NCBI GenBank assembly: GCA_003559555.1
Contig: PWLA01000262.1
Coordinates: forward strand, 1-64,000
Source of the DNA: Gemmatimonadota bacterium
GTDB taxonomy: Bacteria; Gemmatimonadota; Gemmatimonadetes; Longimicrobiales; Gaopeijiaceae
Direction of reading: 5' to 3'
DNA: 64,000 bases
Part shown: positions 18,448 to 29,820 of the stretch, one piece after another
How positions within the stretch are numbered: the stretch's first letter is position 1
How the letters are laid out: each line of letters starts with the position of its first letter
Notes under the pieces: model-generated
Database searches by the model: none
What the model was told of the DNA's origin: nothing
What the model saw: only the letters and a program-made list of their open reading frames with translations
Translations under genes and position numbers: made by a program

Positions 18448-19001
18448 TTCTGATCCGCCGCAGGCCTCCCCGGAGCGTTCGACTGGGTGGAGGGGCTCCC
18501 GGGCTGGTCGGGACCCACATCTTCGGGAGAGATGCCGTGGTAGGTGAGGAGCACCTGGTCCAGGAGCTCCGAGGTGAGGGACAGGTCCTGTGCTTCACCG
18601 TTCCCATCCGCCTCCGCCGTCGCCTCCTCCAGCGCCAGGATCCGGCCGGCCAGGAAGTGGAGGAAGTCCTCCACCACCTGGGGCCGGGGAGAGGGTCCCA
18701 CCGGCGAGTCGTCGGGGACCTCGGTGAGGAGGAGGCCCCGGACGAAGGCCAGGACCCCGGGAAAAGTGAGCTCGATGAGGTGGCCGCCCTCCAGCTCCTC
18801 CTCGCCCGTGACGTTCTCCCACTCCAGGTCGTTCCAGTAGAGGTCCTTGACCTCGTCCAAGAGGTACTTGCGCCGTTCCTCGGTGAGGGGTGAGCCGTCG
18901 GCCGGCGGTGTCTGGAGGGATCGGCCCACCGTTTCCCGCAGAGATCGGCGGCGGGCTTCCAGGAGGGCTTCCGGCGAGGTGGCGTGAGCGCTGGTATCCA
19001 T
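18444..19001 (-). CDS. Acidic protein of unknown function
   Basis: I do not recognise this 185-residue protein. It is acidic, mostly helical by eye and lacks cysteines, membrane segments and a signal peptide. Distinct stretches are 'EERRKYLLDEVKDLYWNDLEWENVT'-like text (about 41-65), a hydrophobic segment 'GVLAFVRGLLLTEVPDDS' and 'DFLHFLAGRILALEEA'. The last 20 residues are Pro/Ser/Gly-rich. Its stop overlaps the phosphodiesterase start (ATGA), so the two are coupled, and it begins the operon running down to cdaA. Codon use matches its neighbours. Confidence 0.8.
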   Translation of the reverse strand: MDTSAHATSPEALLEARRRSLRETVGRSLQTPPADGSPLTEERRKYLLDEVKDLYWNDLEWENVTGEEELEGGHLIELTFPGVLAFVRGLLLTEVPDDSPVGPSPRPQVVEDFLHFLAGRILALEEATAEADGNGEAQDLSLTSELLDQVLLTYHGISPEDVGPDQPGSPSTQSNAPGRPAADQK

Positions 19002-19116
19002 GGACCGTGAATCCGGGGAACGGGAATCGAGGAATCGCGGGCCCGTCCCATCGGGCTCCGCAGATCAAGAAGTACACCACGACCTCGCACCAGGCAAGCG
19101 AGTGGCGCCGGGGCCC

Positions 19117-19155
19117 AAAAAAGCGGACCCCCCGAACGGATGCGCGAGGGGACCG
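19117..19155 (-). terminator. Rho-independent terminator after the CAU tRNA
   Basis: On the minus strand, 19148-19155 pairs with 19124-19131 in an 8-bp stem with one mismatch and a 16-base loop. A run of six T (19117-19122) follows almost at once. It begins 44 bases after the tRNA and ends the eno-ftsB-tRNA transcription unit before the unknown acidic gene. Confidence 0.7.
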
Positions 19156-19198
19156 CGGGCCCGTACGTACTGTGTGCGTCGGGCGACTCCTGTTTCAG

Positions 19199-19272
19199 TG
19201 CCGGAGGAGGGACTCGAACCCCCGACTCGCGGATTATGATTCCGCTGCTCTAACCAACTGAGCTACTCCGGC
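19199..19272 (-). tRNA. tRNA with CAU anticodon, probably elongator tRNA-Met
   Basis: A complete 74-base cloverleaf is visible: 7-bp acceptor stem (GCCGGAG/CTCCGGC), D arm GCTC/GAGC, anticodon stem GCGGA/TCCGC with loop ATCATAA, 5-base variable loop, T arm GGGGG/CCCTC with TTCGAGT, and discriminator A. The 3' CCA is not encoded. The anticodon is CAU. The fully paired acceptor end rules out initiator tRNA. The remaining choices are elongator Met and the lysidine-modified Ile tRNA; overall similarity to bacterial elongator Met favours the first, but the nearby tilS keeps the second open. Confidence 0.95.
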
Positions 19273-19311
19273 CAAATGAGCAAAAAAGGCTACCGTCGCC
19301 GGGACCGGGTG

Positions 19312-19602
19312 TCAAGACCCGGAGGCATCCGCATCTCCAGTGTAGCGGTAGAGGATCTCGCCGTCGCGGATCATCCCGAAGCGCTCCCGGGCCAGCGTCT
19401 CCAGGGTCCGGTCGTCGTGCTCCAGAGAGTCGGCCCTCAGGGCCAGGGAGTCGGCCAGCTCCCGGAGCTCCTGGAGCTGCTCGGTGGCCACCTGACTCTC
19501 CTGCTGGATGCTGCGAAGATCCAGGACCGTGTATTCGCCCCCGAAGAGGGCGTAGTACGCGGCCACGATCAAGACTGCAGGAAAGACGAATCGTCGGAGC
19601 AT
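19312..19602 (-). CDS. ftsB: FtsB/DivIC-type septum formation initiator
   Basis: This 96-residue bitopic protein has an N-terminal membrane helix (about 5-21), a coiled coil (30-66) and the typical C-terminal 'ETLARERFGMIRDGEILYRY'. FtsB/DivIC links FtsL and FtsQ in the divisome. It follows eno by five bases, the standard eno-ftsB arrangement in many bacteria, and precedes the tRNA by 39 bases. Confidence 0.9.
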   Translation of the reverse strand: MLRRFVFPAVLIVAAYYALFGGEYTVLDLRSIQQESQVATEQLQELRELADSLALRADSLEHDDRTLETLARERFGMIRDGEILYRYTGDADASGS

Positions 19603-19607
19603 ACGGC

Positions 19608-21669
<2,062 letters not shown>

Positions 21670-21673
<4 letters not shown>

Positions 21674-22659
21674 GGATCTCCCGCCTCCGGGACTGCCAGG
21701 TGATCGAATCCCCCCCGCGCCAGGGCTTCCGGGGGACCGCCCCCGGTAGGCACGAGGCTCACCCCCGAGCCGGTTTCCACATCTCCGATCCGGGTGAGGG
21801 GGAGCTGGAAGCGGCGGGCGAACTCATCCACCAGCTCCCGGGAGAGCGTACCCGGGGCCACCGCAAGGAGCACTTCGTAGTCCTCGCCTCCGTGGAGGGC
21901 CAGCTCCAGGGTGTCACCTCCCGGCAGATCCGAGGCCAGCGGGAGGGCCCCGGCCTGCAGCCGCAGGGCCACCGCCGACGCCGCCGAGAGGTGTCCGGCA
22001 TCGCCGGCCAGTCCGTCGGAGAGGTCGATGGCCGCCGTGACCCGGACCCGGGATGTCAGCCACCGGACCTCCTGCAGGCGGGGCTCCGGGCGCACGAACG
22101 CCTGCCGGAGACCCGGGGGAAGCGGGTCGCCGGCCTGCCAGCAGGCCACCGCGCCGGCGGCGGCACCCAGGAAGCCCGTCACCCACAGCTCGTCGCCGGC
22201 ACGGGCTCCGGAGCGGAGGAGGGGCCGGGGCGCCCGCCCCAGTACCACCACGTCCACCAGAAGGGGCCCCGGGGACCGGGTGAGGTCGCCGCCCAGAAGG
22301 TGGCCTCCCAGCTCTTCGGTCCGGCTGCGCACCCCGCCCATGAGCTCCTCACCCAGGTCACCGGGAGGAGGGGTGGCCACCGAAGCCAGCACCCCGATGA
22401 GCTCTCCTCCCATGGCCGCCAGGTCACTCACCGCCGCACCCACCGCCCGTATGCCCGCCTCCCGGGCCGAGATCCAGTCCAGGCGAAAGTGGACCCCCTC
22501 CACGGCCAGATCGGTGGAGACCACCACGTCCGGGGCCAGGACCGCCGCGTCGTCCCCCGGGCCCACCACGACGTCGTCGGGAAGGGGCGGCGCGCCGGCC
22601 AGCGTTCGACGGATCTGGTCGAACTCCCGCCCCGGTCCCAGTGCCGCAGGGCTTACCAC
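21670..22659 (-). CDS. thiL: Thiamine-monophosphate kinase
   Basis: ThiL phosphorylates thiamine monophosphate to the active pyrophosphate. The 329-residue protein carries 'VGPGDDAAVL' (about 32-41), 'STDLAVEGVHFRLDW', 'AAVSDLAAMGG', 'GGDLTRSPG', 'DLSDGLAGDAGHL' and 'GGEDYEVLLAV', a full set of family motifs. The start is GTG 22659, overlapping the 3' end of nnr by seven bases. Confidence 0.95.
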
Positions 22660-24260
22660 GGGGGCGGGAGATCCAGGATCACCGCGGGAAGCTCCACCGA
22701 CCCGTCCCCTCCTCCCTCGAACCCCAGGGCCCGGGCCAGGCCTTCGGCCACGTCACCGGGAAGCAGCGACTCGCCCTGGCCGGCCAGGAGAGCCGCCATC
22801 CCGGTGAAGTGGAGCCCCAGCCCTCCGGCCACCGCTGGACCGGCCCCCCGGGCCAGGAAGGCCCCCACCGAACCCGTCAGCACGTCTCCCATCCCGGCCC
22901 GGGCCAGATCCGACGACCCGGTGGCAGAAAAGAAGAGGGGGCCTTCCCCTCGAGGCGGCGCCACGATGGAGGGGGCGCCCTTCAGGAGGACGGCGGCGTC
23001 CCAGCGCCGGGCCAGCTCCCGGGCCGCGCCCACGGGATCGCCTGCCACCTCTCCGCTGGAACGGTCCAGGAGGCGACCCGCCTCGCCGGGGTGAGGGGTC
23101 AGGAGGGCCGCCTCGGGGCCGGTCCCGTCTGAGCGCCACCGACCGAATCGGCCGGCGGCCAGGAGGTTCAGGGCGTCGGCATCCAGCAGAACCGGCCGGG
23201 ATCCCACCTCCGCCAGGAGTTCGTCCAGGAGATCGGCCGTAGCCGGCTCGGTCCCGAGCCCCGGGCCGGCGGCCAGGGCGTCGGACTGGGCCAGAGCCTC
23301 CCGGAGCGCCTCCCGGTCGTCCCGGTCCACCTGCACCGCTTCGGGAACGGCGGACTGGAGCACCCCTCGGAGAGCCGCGGGCGCCGCCACCCGCAGGTAG
23401 CCCACCCCGGAACGGAGGGCCCCACGAGCGGCCAGGACGGCGGCGCCCCCCATCCGGGATGAGCCAGCCACCAGGAGGAGCCGACCGGCGGCGTTCTTGT
23501 GAGTGACCAGGGGACGGCGAGGCCGATGGCGGCCGGCCCAGCCCGGGGTGAGGAGGCGTCCGGAGGCATCCTCGTCCGTCCAGGGCGGAAACCCGATCTC
23601 CACCGCCAGGAGCCGTCCCGCCATCTCCCGGCCGGGGTGAAGGAGGCTCCCCCGCTTCGGCGCGCCGAAGGCCACCGTGGCCCGGGCCCGCACTGCATCC
23701 CCTTCCACGGTCCCGGAGTCGGCGTCCACCCCGGACGGGATGTCCAGGGCGAGGACCGGCCGACCGGACTCGTTCATGGCCCGGATGAGCCGGGCCTGCG
23801 GCGGGCGGGGTGCGCCACGAATGCCGGTGCCCAGGAGGGCGTCCACCACCACGTGGGCACCCTGGAGGCGGACGGCCAGGTCGGCAGAGTCATCGGAGAT
23901 CGGGCCGCCGGGGATCTCCCAGCCGTGGAGGAGCGGGTCGGGGTGGGGACGTCCGGCGTCGGTCAGCAGCTCGACCCGGCGCCCCCAGCTCCGGAGGGTC
24001 CGGGCCAGAACCACGCCGTCCCCCCCGTTGTTGCCGGAGCCGGCGAGAACCAGAACCGATCCCCGGGGAAATAGGCGAGTGAGCAAGGTGGCGGCGGCCC
24101 GCCCGGCGTTCTCCATGAGAACGGACTGGGGCACCCCTGCCGATTCGATGGCTCTACGGTCGAAGGCGGCGGCTTCGGACCCGGTGGGCACCGGAACCCG
24201 CTCCTGCCCCATGAAGGCGGATGCGGTCGCGGCATCCCGCCCCGGACCGGCGCTACGCAA
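22653..24260 (-). CDS. nnr: Bifunctional NAD(P)H-hydrate epimerase / ADP-dependent dehydratase
   Basis: This 535-residue repair enzyme restores hydrated NAD(P)H. The N-terminal YjeF epimerase domain (about 20-225) has 'GSGNNGGDGVVLAR' and 'DIPSGVDADSG'. The C-terminal dehydratase domain (about 240-530) has 'LLTPHPGEAGRLL', 'LKGAPSIV' and 'GSSDLARAGMGDVLTG'. I choose TTG 24260 because GGAGGTGA lies about five bases upstream; the first ATG (24212) has no such site. It is fused in the common bacterial order. Confidence 0.95.
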   Translation of the reverse strand: MRSAGPGRDAATASAFMGQERVPVPTGSEAAAFDRRAIESAGVPQSVLMENAGRAAATLLTRLFPRGSVLVLAGSGNNGGDGVVLARTLRSWGRRVELLTDAGRPHPDPLLHGWEIPGGPISDDSADLAVRLQGAHVVVDALLGTGIRGAPRPPQARLIRAMNESGRPVLALDIPSGVDADSGTVEGDAVRARATVAFGAPKRGSLLHPGREMAGRLLAVEIGFPPWTDEDASGRLLTPGWAGRHRPRRPLVTHKNAAGRLLLVAGSSRMGGAAVLAARGALRSGVGYLRVAAPAALRGVLQSAVPEAVQVDRDDREALREALAQSDALAAGPGLGTEPATADLLDELLAEVGSRPVLLDADALNLLAAGRFGRWRSDGTGPEAALLTPHPGEAGRLLDRSSGEVAGDPVGAARELARRWDAAVLLKGAPSIVAPPRGEGPLFFSATGSSDLARAGMGDVLTGSVGAFLARGAGPAVAGGLGLHFTGMAALLAGQGESLLPGDVAEGLARALGFEGGGDGSVELPAVILDLPPPW

Positions 24261-24280
24261 GCCTCACCTCCGGGCCAGGC

Positions 24281-24478
24281 TCACTTCTGGCTCTGCCCGA
24301 TGGCACGCCCGAAGCTGATCTCGCCGTTGTCGATGCGGATGTTGAAGCCGCAATCGGGACTGCTGCAAACCCACGCCTTGTAGCGAATGGTCGCCCCGTC
24401 CCTTCCGTAGTCGGAAAGGGGAATCAGAAGGCCGGCGCCGCACTTCTGGCAGGCGGGAAAGGGCCGTGCGTCTTCCAT
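24281..24478 (-). CDS. Small zinc-ribbon protein
   Basis: The 65-residue product starts at ATG 24478 after a GAGGGGTGG ribosome-binding stretch. 'CQKCG' (about 10-14) and 'CSSPDCGF' (about 38-45) form a likely CxxC...CxxxxC metal site. The remainder is a short beta-rich core. I do not recognise a specific family. It lies 20 bases upstream of nnr and probably shares its transcript. It could regulate or bind RNA, but nothing shows which. Confidence 0.65.
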   Translation of the reverse strand: MEDARPFPACQKCGAGLLIPLSDYGRDGATIRYKAWVCSSPDCGFNIRIDNGEISFGRAIGQSQK

Positions 24479-24570
24479 GGTCCACCCCTCACGTCGTCGT
24501 GGTCCAGATCGAGAATGGGGCAGGCGTTCCAGCCGTCCGGGTGTCGGGCCAGCACGCTCCCCCGGTGCAT
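24424..24570 (-). CDS. Possible 48-residue ORF overlapping the zinc-ribbon start
   Basis: An ATG at 24570 opens a 48-codon frame in the otherwise empty stretch before the zinc-ribbon gene, ending inside it (24424). Its first 30 codons have about 85 percent G or C at third positions, as real genes here do, and encode 'MHRGSVLARHPDGWNACPIL' followed by 'DLDHDD'. No clear ribosome site precedes it, and the last 18 codons overlap the zinc-ribbon gene out of frame. I cannot name a family. It may be a genuine small protein or chance. Confidence 0.3.
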   Translation of the reverse strand: MHRGSVLARHPDGWNACPILDLDHDDVRGGPWKTHGPFPPARSAAPAF

Positions 24571-24640
24571 CTTGTAATCCCCGACCCATTTTGGATGTTT
24601 CTTCTGCTATGAGCGTGTCCGAGCAATGGGCCCGGCAACC

Positions 24641-25039
24641 TCACTCCCGAACGTCCCATGGGTAGTTCTGCTCGAAGGCCTCCTCGAAGTCGAAGAGGTT
24701 CTCGAAGTCGTCCAGGCGATCCTCGTCCTCCTTGACCAGGACCCCTTCCTCCACCAGGGCGAAGACGATCCGGCCCACGTCGCCGGTACGGTGGATGCCC
24801 CAGTGCTCCAGGACGGTCCGGGCCATGGGACCGAACTCCTTGAGGGCCAGGGTTCGCACGCCCTCCGCCAGTTCGGCTCCGGAGATGTGGCGGGGCGACT
24901 CCAGGTGCTCCATGACGTGATGCAGGGACGAGAGCACGAACAAGTACGCCTTCCCCATGTAGCGGGGATTCCGCTGGCGGAGGCGATCCAGGATCTCGTC
25001 GGCAAATTGGACTTCAGTCATGGCCGAATTCTGTGGCAT
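24641..25039 (-). CDS. Minf_1886-family protein of unknown function
   Basis: The 132-residue protein matches a conserved bacterial family of unknown function: 'RNPRYMGKAYLFVLSSLHHVM' (two lines of family text, about 24-44), 'SGAELAEGVRTLALKEFGPMA', 'GDVGRIVFALVEEGVLVKED' and the acidic end 'DFEEAFEQNYPWD'. No cysteine, signal or membrane segment is present. The start may be 25039 or ATG 25021 (MTEVQFADEI). It is separated from glyA by 119 bases and from the downstream zinc-ribbon gene by 162. Confidence 0.8.
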   Translation of the reverse strand: MPQNSAMTEVQFADEILDRLRQRNPRYMGKAYLFVLSSLHHVMEHLESPRHISGAELAEGVRTLALKEFGPMARTVLEHWGIHRTGDVGRIVFALVEEGVLVKEDEDRLDDFENLFDFEEAFEQNYPWDVRE

Positions 25040-25158
25040 GTGGAGCCTGGGCGCCAGGGATGGCTTCCTCCGGCGCCCCTGCCGGGCTCCTCACTGGCGA
25101 GACGTCATCGGTCCCGGCAGGACCGTGTTCTGAGTCTCGCTGGTCCCCCCTCTACGCG

Positions 25159-26430
25159 TCAACCGCAGGCGTTGCGGAGCTCGGGGTAGAGGGGGAATGC
25201 GCCACATAGCTCCAGGACCTCGTCCCGGATCTCCTTCTGGCGATCCTCGTCGTCGGGCGCCTCCAGGACATCGGCGATCCAGTCGGCCACCTGCACCATC
25301 TCCGGCTCCGTCATCCCCCGGGTGGTGAGGGCCGAGGTCCCGATCCGGAGCCCGGAGGTCACGAACGGCGACCGGCTCTCTCCGGGAACGGTGTTCTTGT
25401 TCACGGTGATCCCGGCGGCATCCAACGCCCGTTCGGCATCCTTGCCGGTGAGCTCGCCCCGGTCCTGGAGGTCCACCAGGATGAGGTGCGTGTCGGTTCC
25501 TCCGGCCACGAGCTGGAAGCCCCGCTCCATGAGACGCTGGCCCAGGACCCGCGCGTTGGCCACGATCTGTTCCTGATAGCGTTTGAAGGAGGGCTGGAGG
25601 GCTTCACGGAAGCTGACTGCCTTGGCGGCGATGACGTGCATCAGGGGACCGCCCTGCATGCCGGGAAACACCGCCTTGTCCACCTTCTTCTGGTGTTCCT
25701 CGGTGGTCAGGATCAATCCTCCCCTGGGGCCACGGAGGGTCTTGTGGGTGGTGCTGGTCACCACGTCGGCATGGGGCACCGGGCTGGGATGGACCCCGGC
25801 AGCCACCAGCCCTGCGATGTGGGCCATGTCCACCATGAGCCTGGCCCCCACCTCCCGGGCAATCTCCCCGAAGGCGGCGAAGTCCAGAGTGCGGGGGTAG
25901 GCGCTGGCTCCTGCCACGATGAGTCGTGGACGGACCTCCCGGGCCCGATCTCTGACCACGTCGTAGTCGATGAGACCGGTGGATTCGTCCACGCCATACG
26001 CGTGGACTCGATACAGGATTCCCGAGGCGTTCACCGGCGACCCGTGGGTGAGGTGCCCTCCGTGAGTCAGATTCATCCCCAGCACCGGATCGCCGGCGTC
26101 GAGGAAGGCCAGGTAGGTGGCCATGTTGGCCTGAGCTCCCGAGTGGGGCTGGACGTTGGCGTGGTCCGCACCGAAGAGTTCCGTGGCCCGATCCCGGGCC
26201 AGTTCCTCGGCCACATCCACGAACTCGCAGCCCCCGTAGTACCTTCGGCCGGGAAGCCCCTCGGCGTACTTGTTGGTCAGGACCGTGCCCACCGTCTCCA
26301 GAACCGCCATGGACACGAAATTCTCCGACGCGATGAGCTCCAGCCCCTCGTCCTGGCGCTGGAGCTCGGAACAGACGGCCCCATAGATCTCGGGGTCGTT
26401 GGATCGAAGGTTCTGATACGGATCGCTCAT
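25159..26430 (-). CDS. glyA: Serine hydroxymethyltransferase
   Basis: This PLP enzyme interconverts serine and glycine and loads tetrahydrofolate with a one-carbon unit. The 423-residue protein shows 'LIASENFVS', 'GYR'-equivalent '[14 protein letters not shown]', '[12 protein letters not shown]', '[11 protein letters not shown]' and the PLP-lysine motif '[14 protein letters not shown]'. About 124 bases separate it from the leucine dehydrogenase 3' side. No clear ribosome-binding site precedes the ATG. Confidence 0.97.
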   Translation of the reverse strand: MSDPYQNLRSNDPEIYGAVCSELQRQDEGLELIASENFVSMAVLETVGTVLTNKYAEGLPGRRYYGGCEFVDVAEELARDRATELFGADHANVQPHSGAQANMATYLAFLDAGDPVLGMNLTHGGHLTHGSPVNASGILYRVHAYGVDESTGLIDYDVVRDRAREVRPRLIVAGASAYPRTLDFAAFGEIAREVGARLMVDMAHIAGLVAAGVHPSPVPHADVVTSTTHKTLRGPRGGLILTTEEHQKKVDKAVFPGMQGGPLMHVIAAKAVSFREALQPSFKRYQEQIVANARVLGQRLMERGFQLVAGGTDTHLILVDLQDRGELTGKDAERALDAAGITVNKNTVPGESRSPFVTSGLRIGTSALTTRGMTEPEMVQVADWIADVLEAPDDEDRQKEIRDEVLELCGAFPLYPELRNACG

Positions 26431-26554
26431 GGGGATTGGAAGGCCTTTGAAGGACTCGGGGATCAGGCTTGGAACGGACGGTCAATGGGCCGTGGATGGG
26501 ATGCGCGGCCGACCGAACGATCCCCGCGCACCCTCCCCACCCGGCCCCCTTCCG

Positions 26555-27610
26555 TCAGACGTACGACCGTTGGAGGTGCCGGGACAGCCGGATGCGCTGT
26601 TCGGCCAGCTTGTCGGCAGCGGCGGCCGTGGGAACGCCCTCGTCGTCGGCCGTCTCAAAGATCCGCAGGAGGGTGCCGAAGATCTCCATGGCCTTCCGCT
26701 TGCTCCGGTCGGCGGTCCAGTCGTGGAGCTCACCGTACACGTTGATGAGCCCTCCGGCATTGATGACGTAGTCCGGCGCGTAGAGGATCTTCCGCTCGTG
26801 GAGAATCTCGCCGTGTCGAGTCCGGGCCAACTGGTTGTTGGCGGCGCCGGCCACGATGTCCACCTTCAGCACCTTGAGGGTGTCGTCGTTGATGACGGCC
26901 CCCAGCGCGCAGGGCGCGAAGATGTCAGCATCGACGGAGTAGATGTCGTCGGGCTCCGAGGGCTCGGCTCCGAATTCCTCACAGACCGCTTCGACCCGGG
27001 CCTCGTCGATGTCGGTGACCGTGAGGCGTGCCCCCTCGTCGGCCAGAAAACCGCAGAGGTGATACCCCACGTTTCCCACGCCCTGCACGGTGACGTGGCG
27101 GCCGGCAAGAGACGAATCGCCGTACTTCTTCTCGGCGCAGGCCCGGATTCCCTGGTACGTGCCGAAGGCAGTCACCGGTGAGGGGTCACCGGACCCTCCG
27201 TGCACACCCACCACCGCATCGGTTTCCATCCGGACGAACTCCATGTCGTCCACCGACGTTCCCACGTCCTCGGCGGTGATGTACCGACCTCCCAGCGACT
27301 CCACCGCCCGACCATGGGCACGGAAGATCATCTCCCGATCCCGCGTTCGGTTGTCTCCGATGATGACCGACTTGCCTCCTCCCAGGTTGACCCCGGCGAT
27401 AGCCGCCTTGTAAGTCATCCCGTGGGAGAGTCGGAGCACATCCACAAGCGCCTCCTCGTCGGAGGAGTAGTTCCAGAAACGGGTTCCGCCCAGGGCGGGT
27501 CCCATCGTGGAATCGTGGATCGCGATGATGCCGCGATAGTCCAGTTCAGGCTCAGACCAGAAGACCACCTGCTCGTGGCCCTTTCTGGAGAGCAGCTCGA
27601 ATACGTCCAT
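26555..27610 (-). CDS. ldh: Leucine dehydrogenase (Glu/Leu/Phe/Val dehydrogenase family)
   Basis: The 351-residue protein starts at ATG 27610 (MDVFELL), matching family length; the frame stays open far upstream but is not coding there. It has 'GPALGGTRFW', the catalytic region 'MTYKAAIAGVNLGGGKSVI' and the Rossmann motif 'VQGVGNVGYHLC'. The family deaminates branched-chain amino acids to 2-oxo acids with NAD. Choice of leucine over valine or phenylalanine rests on overall text and is not proven. It lies next to a beta-oxidation-type operon, which fits amino-acid catabolism. Confidence 0.88.
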   Translation of the reverse strand: MDVFELLSRKGHEQVVFWSEPELDYRGIIAIHDSTMGPALGGTRFWNYSSDEEALVDVLRLSHGMTYKAAIAGVNLGGGKSVIIGDNRTRDREMIFRAHGRAVESLGGRYITAEDVGTSVDDMEFVRMETDAVVGVHGGSGDPSPVTAFGTYQGIRACAEKKYGDSSLAGRHVTVQGVGNVGYHLCGFLADEGARLTVTDIDEARVEAVCEEFGAEPSEPDDIYSVDADIFAPCALGAVINDDTLKVLKVDIVAGAANNQLARTRHGEILHERKILYAPDYVINAGGLINVYGELHDWTADRSKRKAMEIFGTLLRIFETADDEGVPTAAAADKLAEQRIRLSRHLQRSYV

Positions 27611-27776
27611 CCGTATCGGCTCCCGGTTTGTGTCATGTCCCGAGGTACGCTCCCGCACCCGGGCAGGGGCGGCCGTCAAGGCAAGCCCCCCTAACGATGT
27701 CGTCTCCGGCATCGCGCCCCCCCTGCAGGAGGACGCTGCCGATTTCCTTCCGTGTGCTCCCTGCCGGACTTCGCCC

Positions 27777-28958
27777 TCAGCTCCCGCCGTCGAACTCCCG
27801 GACCGCATCTCCGGCCACGACCATCCGCAGCACCTCGTTGGCACCCTCGTAGATCTGGGTGCCCTTGGCGTCACGCATGAGCCGCTCCACCGGATAGTCC
27901 CGCATGTACCCGTAGCCTCCGAAGATCTGGACGGCCTCGTCGGTGATCCACATGGCCGCCTCACTGGCCGCCACCTTGGCCATGGAGGAGAGGGCCCGGG
28001 GAGACGAAGGCAGGTGCGTGGCATCGTCTCCGGGCTCCCCGTCCAACCGAACGGCCGCATCCAGGGTCAGCAGTCGAGCCTGGCTCAGACGGACGGCCAT
28101 GCCGGCCAGCTTTTCCCGCACCGCTCCGAAGCGGTGGAGCGAACGGCCGAACTGCTCCCGCTCCCCGGCATACCGCAGCGCATGCTCGTAGGCCGCCTGG
28201 CCGATCCCCAGGGCCTGCGCCGCCACCCCGATCCGACCCACCAGGAGGGCGTCCATGGCGATCTCGTACCCGTCACCCGGGGCTCCCAGGAGGGCGTTCT
28301 CCGGCAGCTCCACCCCGTCCAGCTCCAGCGACACCGTCTCCGAAGCCGCGAGCCCCAGGGTTCGTTCCCGCCCCGTCACGCGGATCCCCGGGGTGTCCCG
28401 GGGAACCAGGAAGGCGGAGATCCCCTCACGCCCCGAATCCTCGTCCCCGGTCCGGGCAAAGAGAAGGATGAGGCCTGCCCGGTCGCCATTGGTGACCCAG
28501 CTCTTGGTTCCGTCCAGGACCCATGTCCCATTTCGGGAGCGGGCCCGGGTGGTGAGGGCTGCCGGGTCACTTCCGGCCCCGGGCTCGGTGAGGGAGAAGG
28601 CCCCCAGCACATCGCCGGCAGCCAGCGCCGGAAACCACCGCTCCTGTTGCTCGGCCCGTCCCCAGCCCTCCAACGCCCGGGGGATCGGACCGTTGTGGAT
28701 GGCCACGGCCAGCGCCACGGACGCGTCACCCCAGGCCAGGGCCTCCACGACCATGGCGAAGGTGGGAGCATCCACCCCCAGGCCGCCGTGGGCTTCCGGC
28801 ATCCGCATGCCCAGAAAACCCAGCTCCGCCAGGGTGGCGAAGAGGGCATCCGGCAGGTTGCGATCCGCATCCCACGTTTCCACGTGTGGACGGATCTCTC
28901 CGGCGGCGAACTCCCGGGCCAGGGCCCGGAACTCCAACTGGTCCGAGGTGGGAATCAA
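27777..28958 (-). CDS. Acyl-CoA dehydrogenase
   Basis: This FAD enzyme oxidises acyl-CoA to enoyl-CoA. The 393-residue protein shows '[17 protein letters not shown]' (about 118-134), '[10 protein letters not shown]' and the C-terminal '[22 protein letters not shown]' with the region for the catalytic Glu '[12 protein letters not shown]'. The text resembles short-chain/butyryl or isovaleryl forms, which I cannot separate. It starts at TTG 28958, four bases after the 3-hydroxyacyl-CoA dehydrogenase stop, and is third in the thiolase operon. Confidence 0.92.
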   Translation of the reverse strand: MIPTSDQLEFRALAREFAAGEIRPHVETWDADRNLPDALFATLAELGFLGMRMPEAHGGLGVDAPTFAMVVEALAWGDASVALAVAIHNGPIPRALEGWGRAEQQERWFPALAAGDVLGAFSLTEPGAGSDPAALTTRARSRNGTWVLDGTKSWVTNGDRAGLILLFARTGDEDSGREGISAFLVPRDTPGIRVTGRERTLGLAASETVSLELDGVELPENALLGAPGDGYEIAMDALLVGRIGVAAQALGIGQAAYEHALRYAGEREQFGRSLHRFGAVREKLAGMAVRLSQARLLTLDAAVRLDGEPGDDATHLPSSPRALSSMAKVAASEAAMWITDEAVQIFGGYGYMRDYPVERLMRDAKGTQIYEGANEVLRMVVAGDAVREFDGGS

Positions 28959-28962
28959 GGCG

Positions 28963-29820
28963 TCAATCCTCGTAGGTGTGGAAGCCTCGGCCGCTCTTGC
29001 GCCCGAGCCAGCCGGCGGCCACGTACTTGCGGAGGAGGGGGCACGGGCGGTAACGGTCGTCGCCCAGCTCCCGGTGCAGCACCTCCAGGATGTTCAGGCA
29101 GGTATCCAAGCCGATGAGGTCGGCCAGTGCCAACGGACCCATGGGATGGTTCATTCCCAGCTTCATGACGGTGTCGATGGCGTCCACCTCGGCCACGCCC
29201 TCCATAAGGGCGAATACGGCCTCGTTGATCATGGGCATGAGGACCCGGTTCGACACGAAGCCCGGGTAGTCGTTCACCTCCACCGGGATCTTCCCCAGGG
29301 CCCGGGAAAGCTGCATCACCGATTCGGTGGTGGCGTCGTCGGTGGCCAGCCCCCGGATCACCTCCACCAGCTTCATGACCGGCACCGGGTTCATGAAGTG
29401 CATCCCGATGACCTTCTCGGGCCGGGAGGTCCGGGCCGCGATCTCGGTGATGGAGATGGAGGAGGTGTTGGAGGCCAGGATGGTATCCGGGCCCGCTTCC
29501 CGGTCCAGGGTGCCGAAGAGCTCGTACTTGAGCTCGGCCCGCTCCGGGATGGCCTCCACCGCGAGTTGAACGCCCTGGACGGCTTCCGCAGGGTCGGTGA
29601 AGGTCTGGATCCGGCGCATGGCCGCCTCCTTCTCCTGGGCGGTCATCCGCTCCTTCTTCACCTGCCGGTCCATGTTCCGATCGATGGTGGCGAGCCCCTG
29701 TTCCAGCGCCTCGGCCGAGACGTCCACCATGTGCACCTGCAACCCACTCTGGGCCGACACATGGGCGATCCCGTTGCCCATGGTCCCGCCACCGATCACC
29801 GCCACCGAGTCTATGGTCAT
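28963..29820 (-). CDS. hbd: 3-hydroxyacyl-CoA (3-hydroxybutyryl-CoA) dehydrogenase
   Basis: The 285-residue NAD enzyme has an N-terminal Rossmann site '[19 protein letters not shown]' (about 6-24), '[13 protein letters not shown]', the catalytic '[17 protein letters not shown]' and '[17 protein letters not shown]'. It oxidises 3-hydroxyacyl-CoA to the 3-oxo form, or runs backward. Its ATG overlaps the thiolase stop (ATGA). No enoyl-CoA hydratase gene is present in this operon. Confidence 0.95.
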   Translation of the reverse strand: MTIDSVAVIGGGTMGNGIAHVSAQSGLQVHMVDVSAEALEQGLATIDRNMDRQVKKERMTAQEKEAAMRRIQTFTDPAEAVQGVQLAVEAIPERAELKYELFGTLDREAGPDTILASNTSSISITEIAARTSRPEKVIGMHFMNPVPVMKLVEVIRGLATDDATTESVMQLSRALGKIPVEVNDYPGFVSNRVLMPMINEAVFALMEGVAEVDAIDTVMKLGMNHPMGPLALADLIGLDTCLNILEVLHRELGDDRYRPCPLLRKYVAAGWLGRKSGRGFHTYED

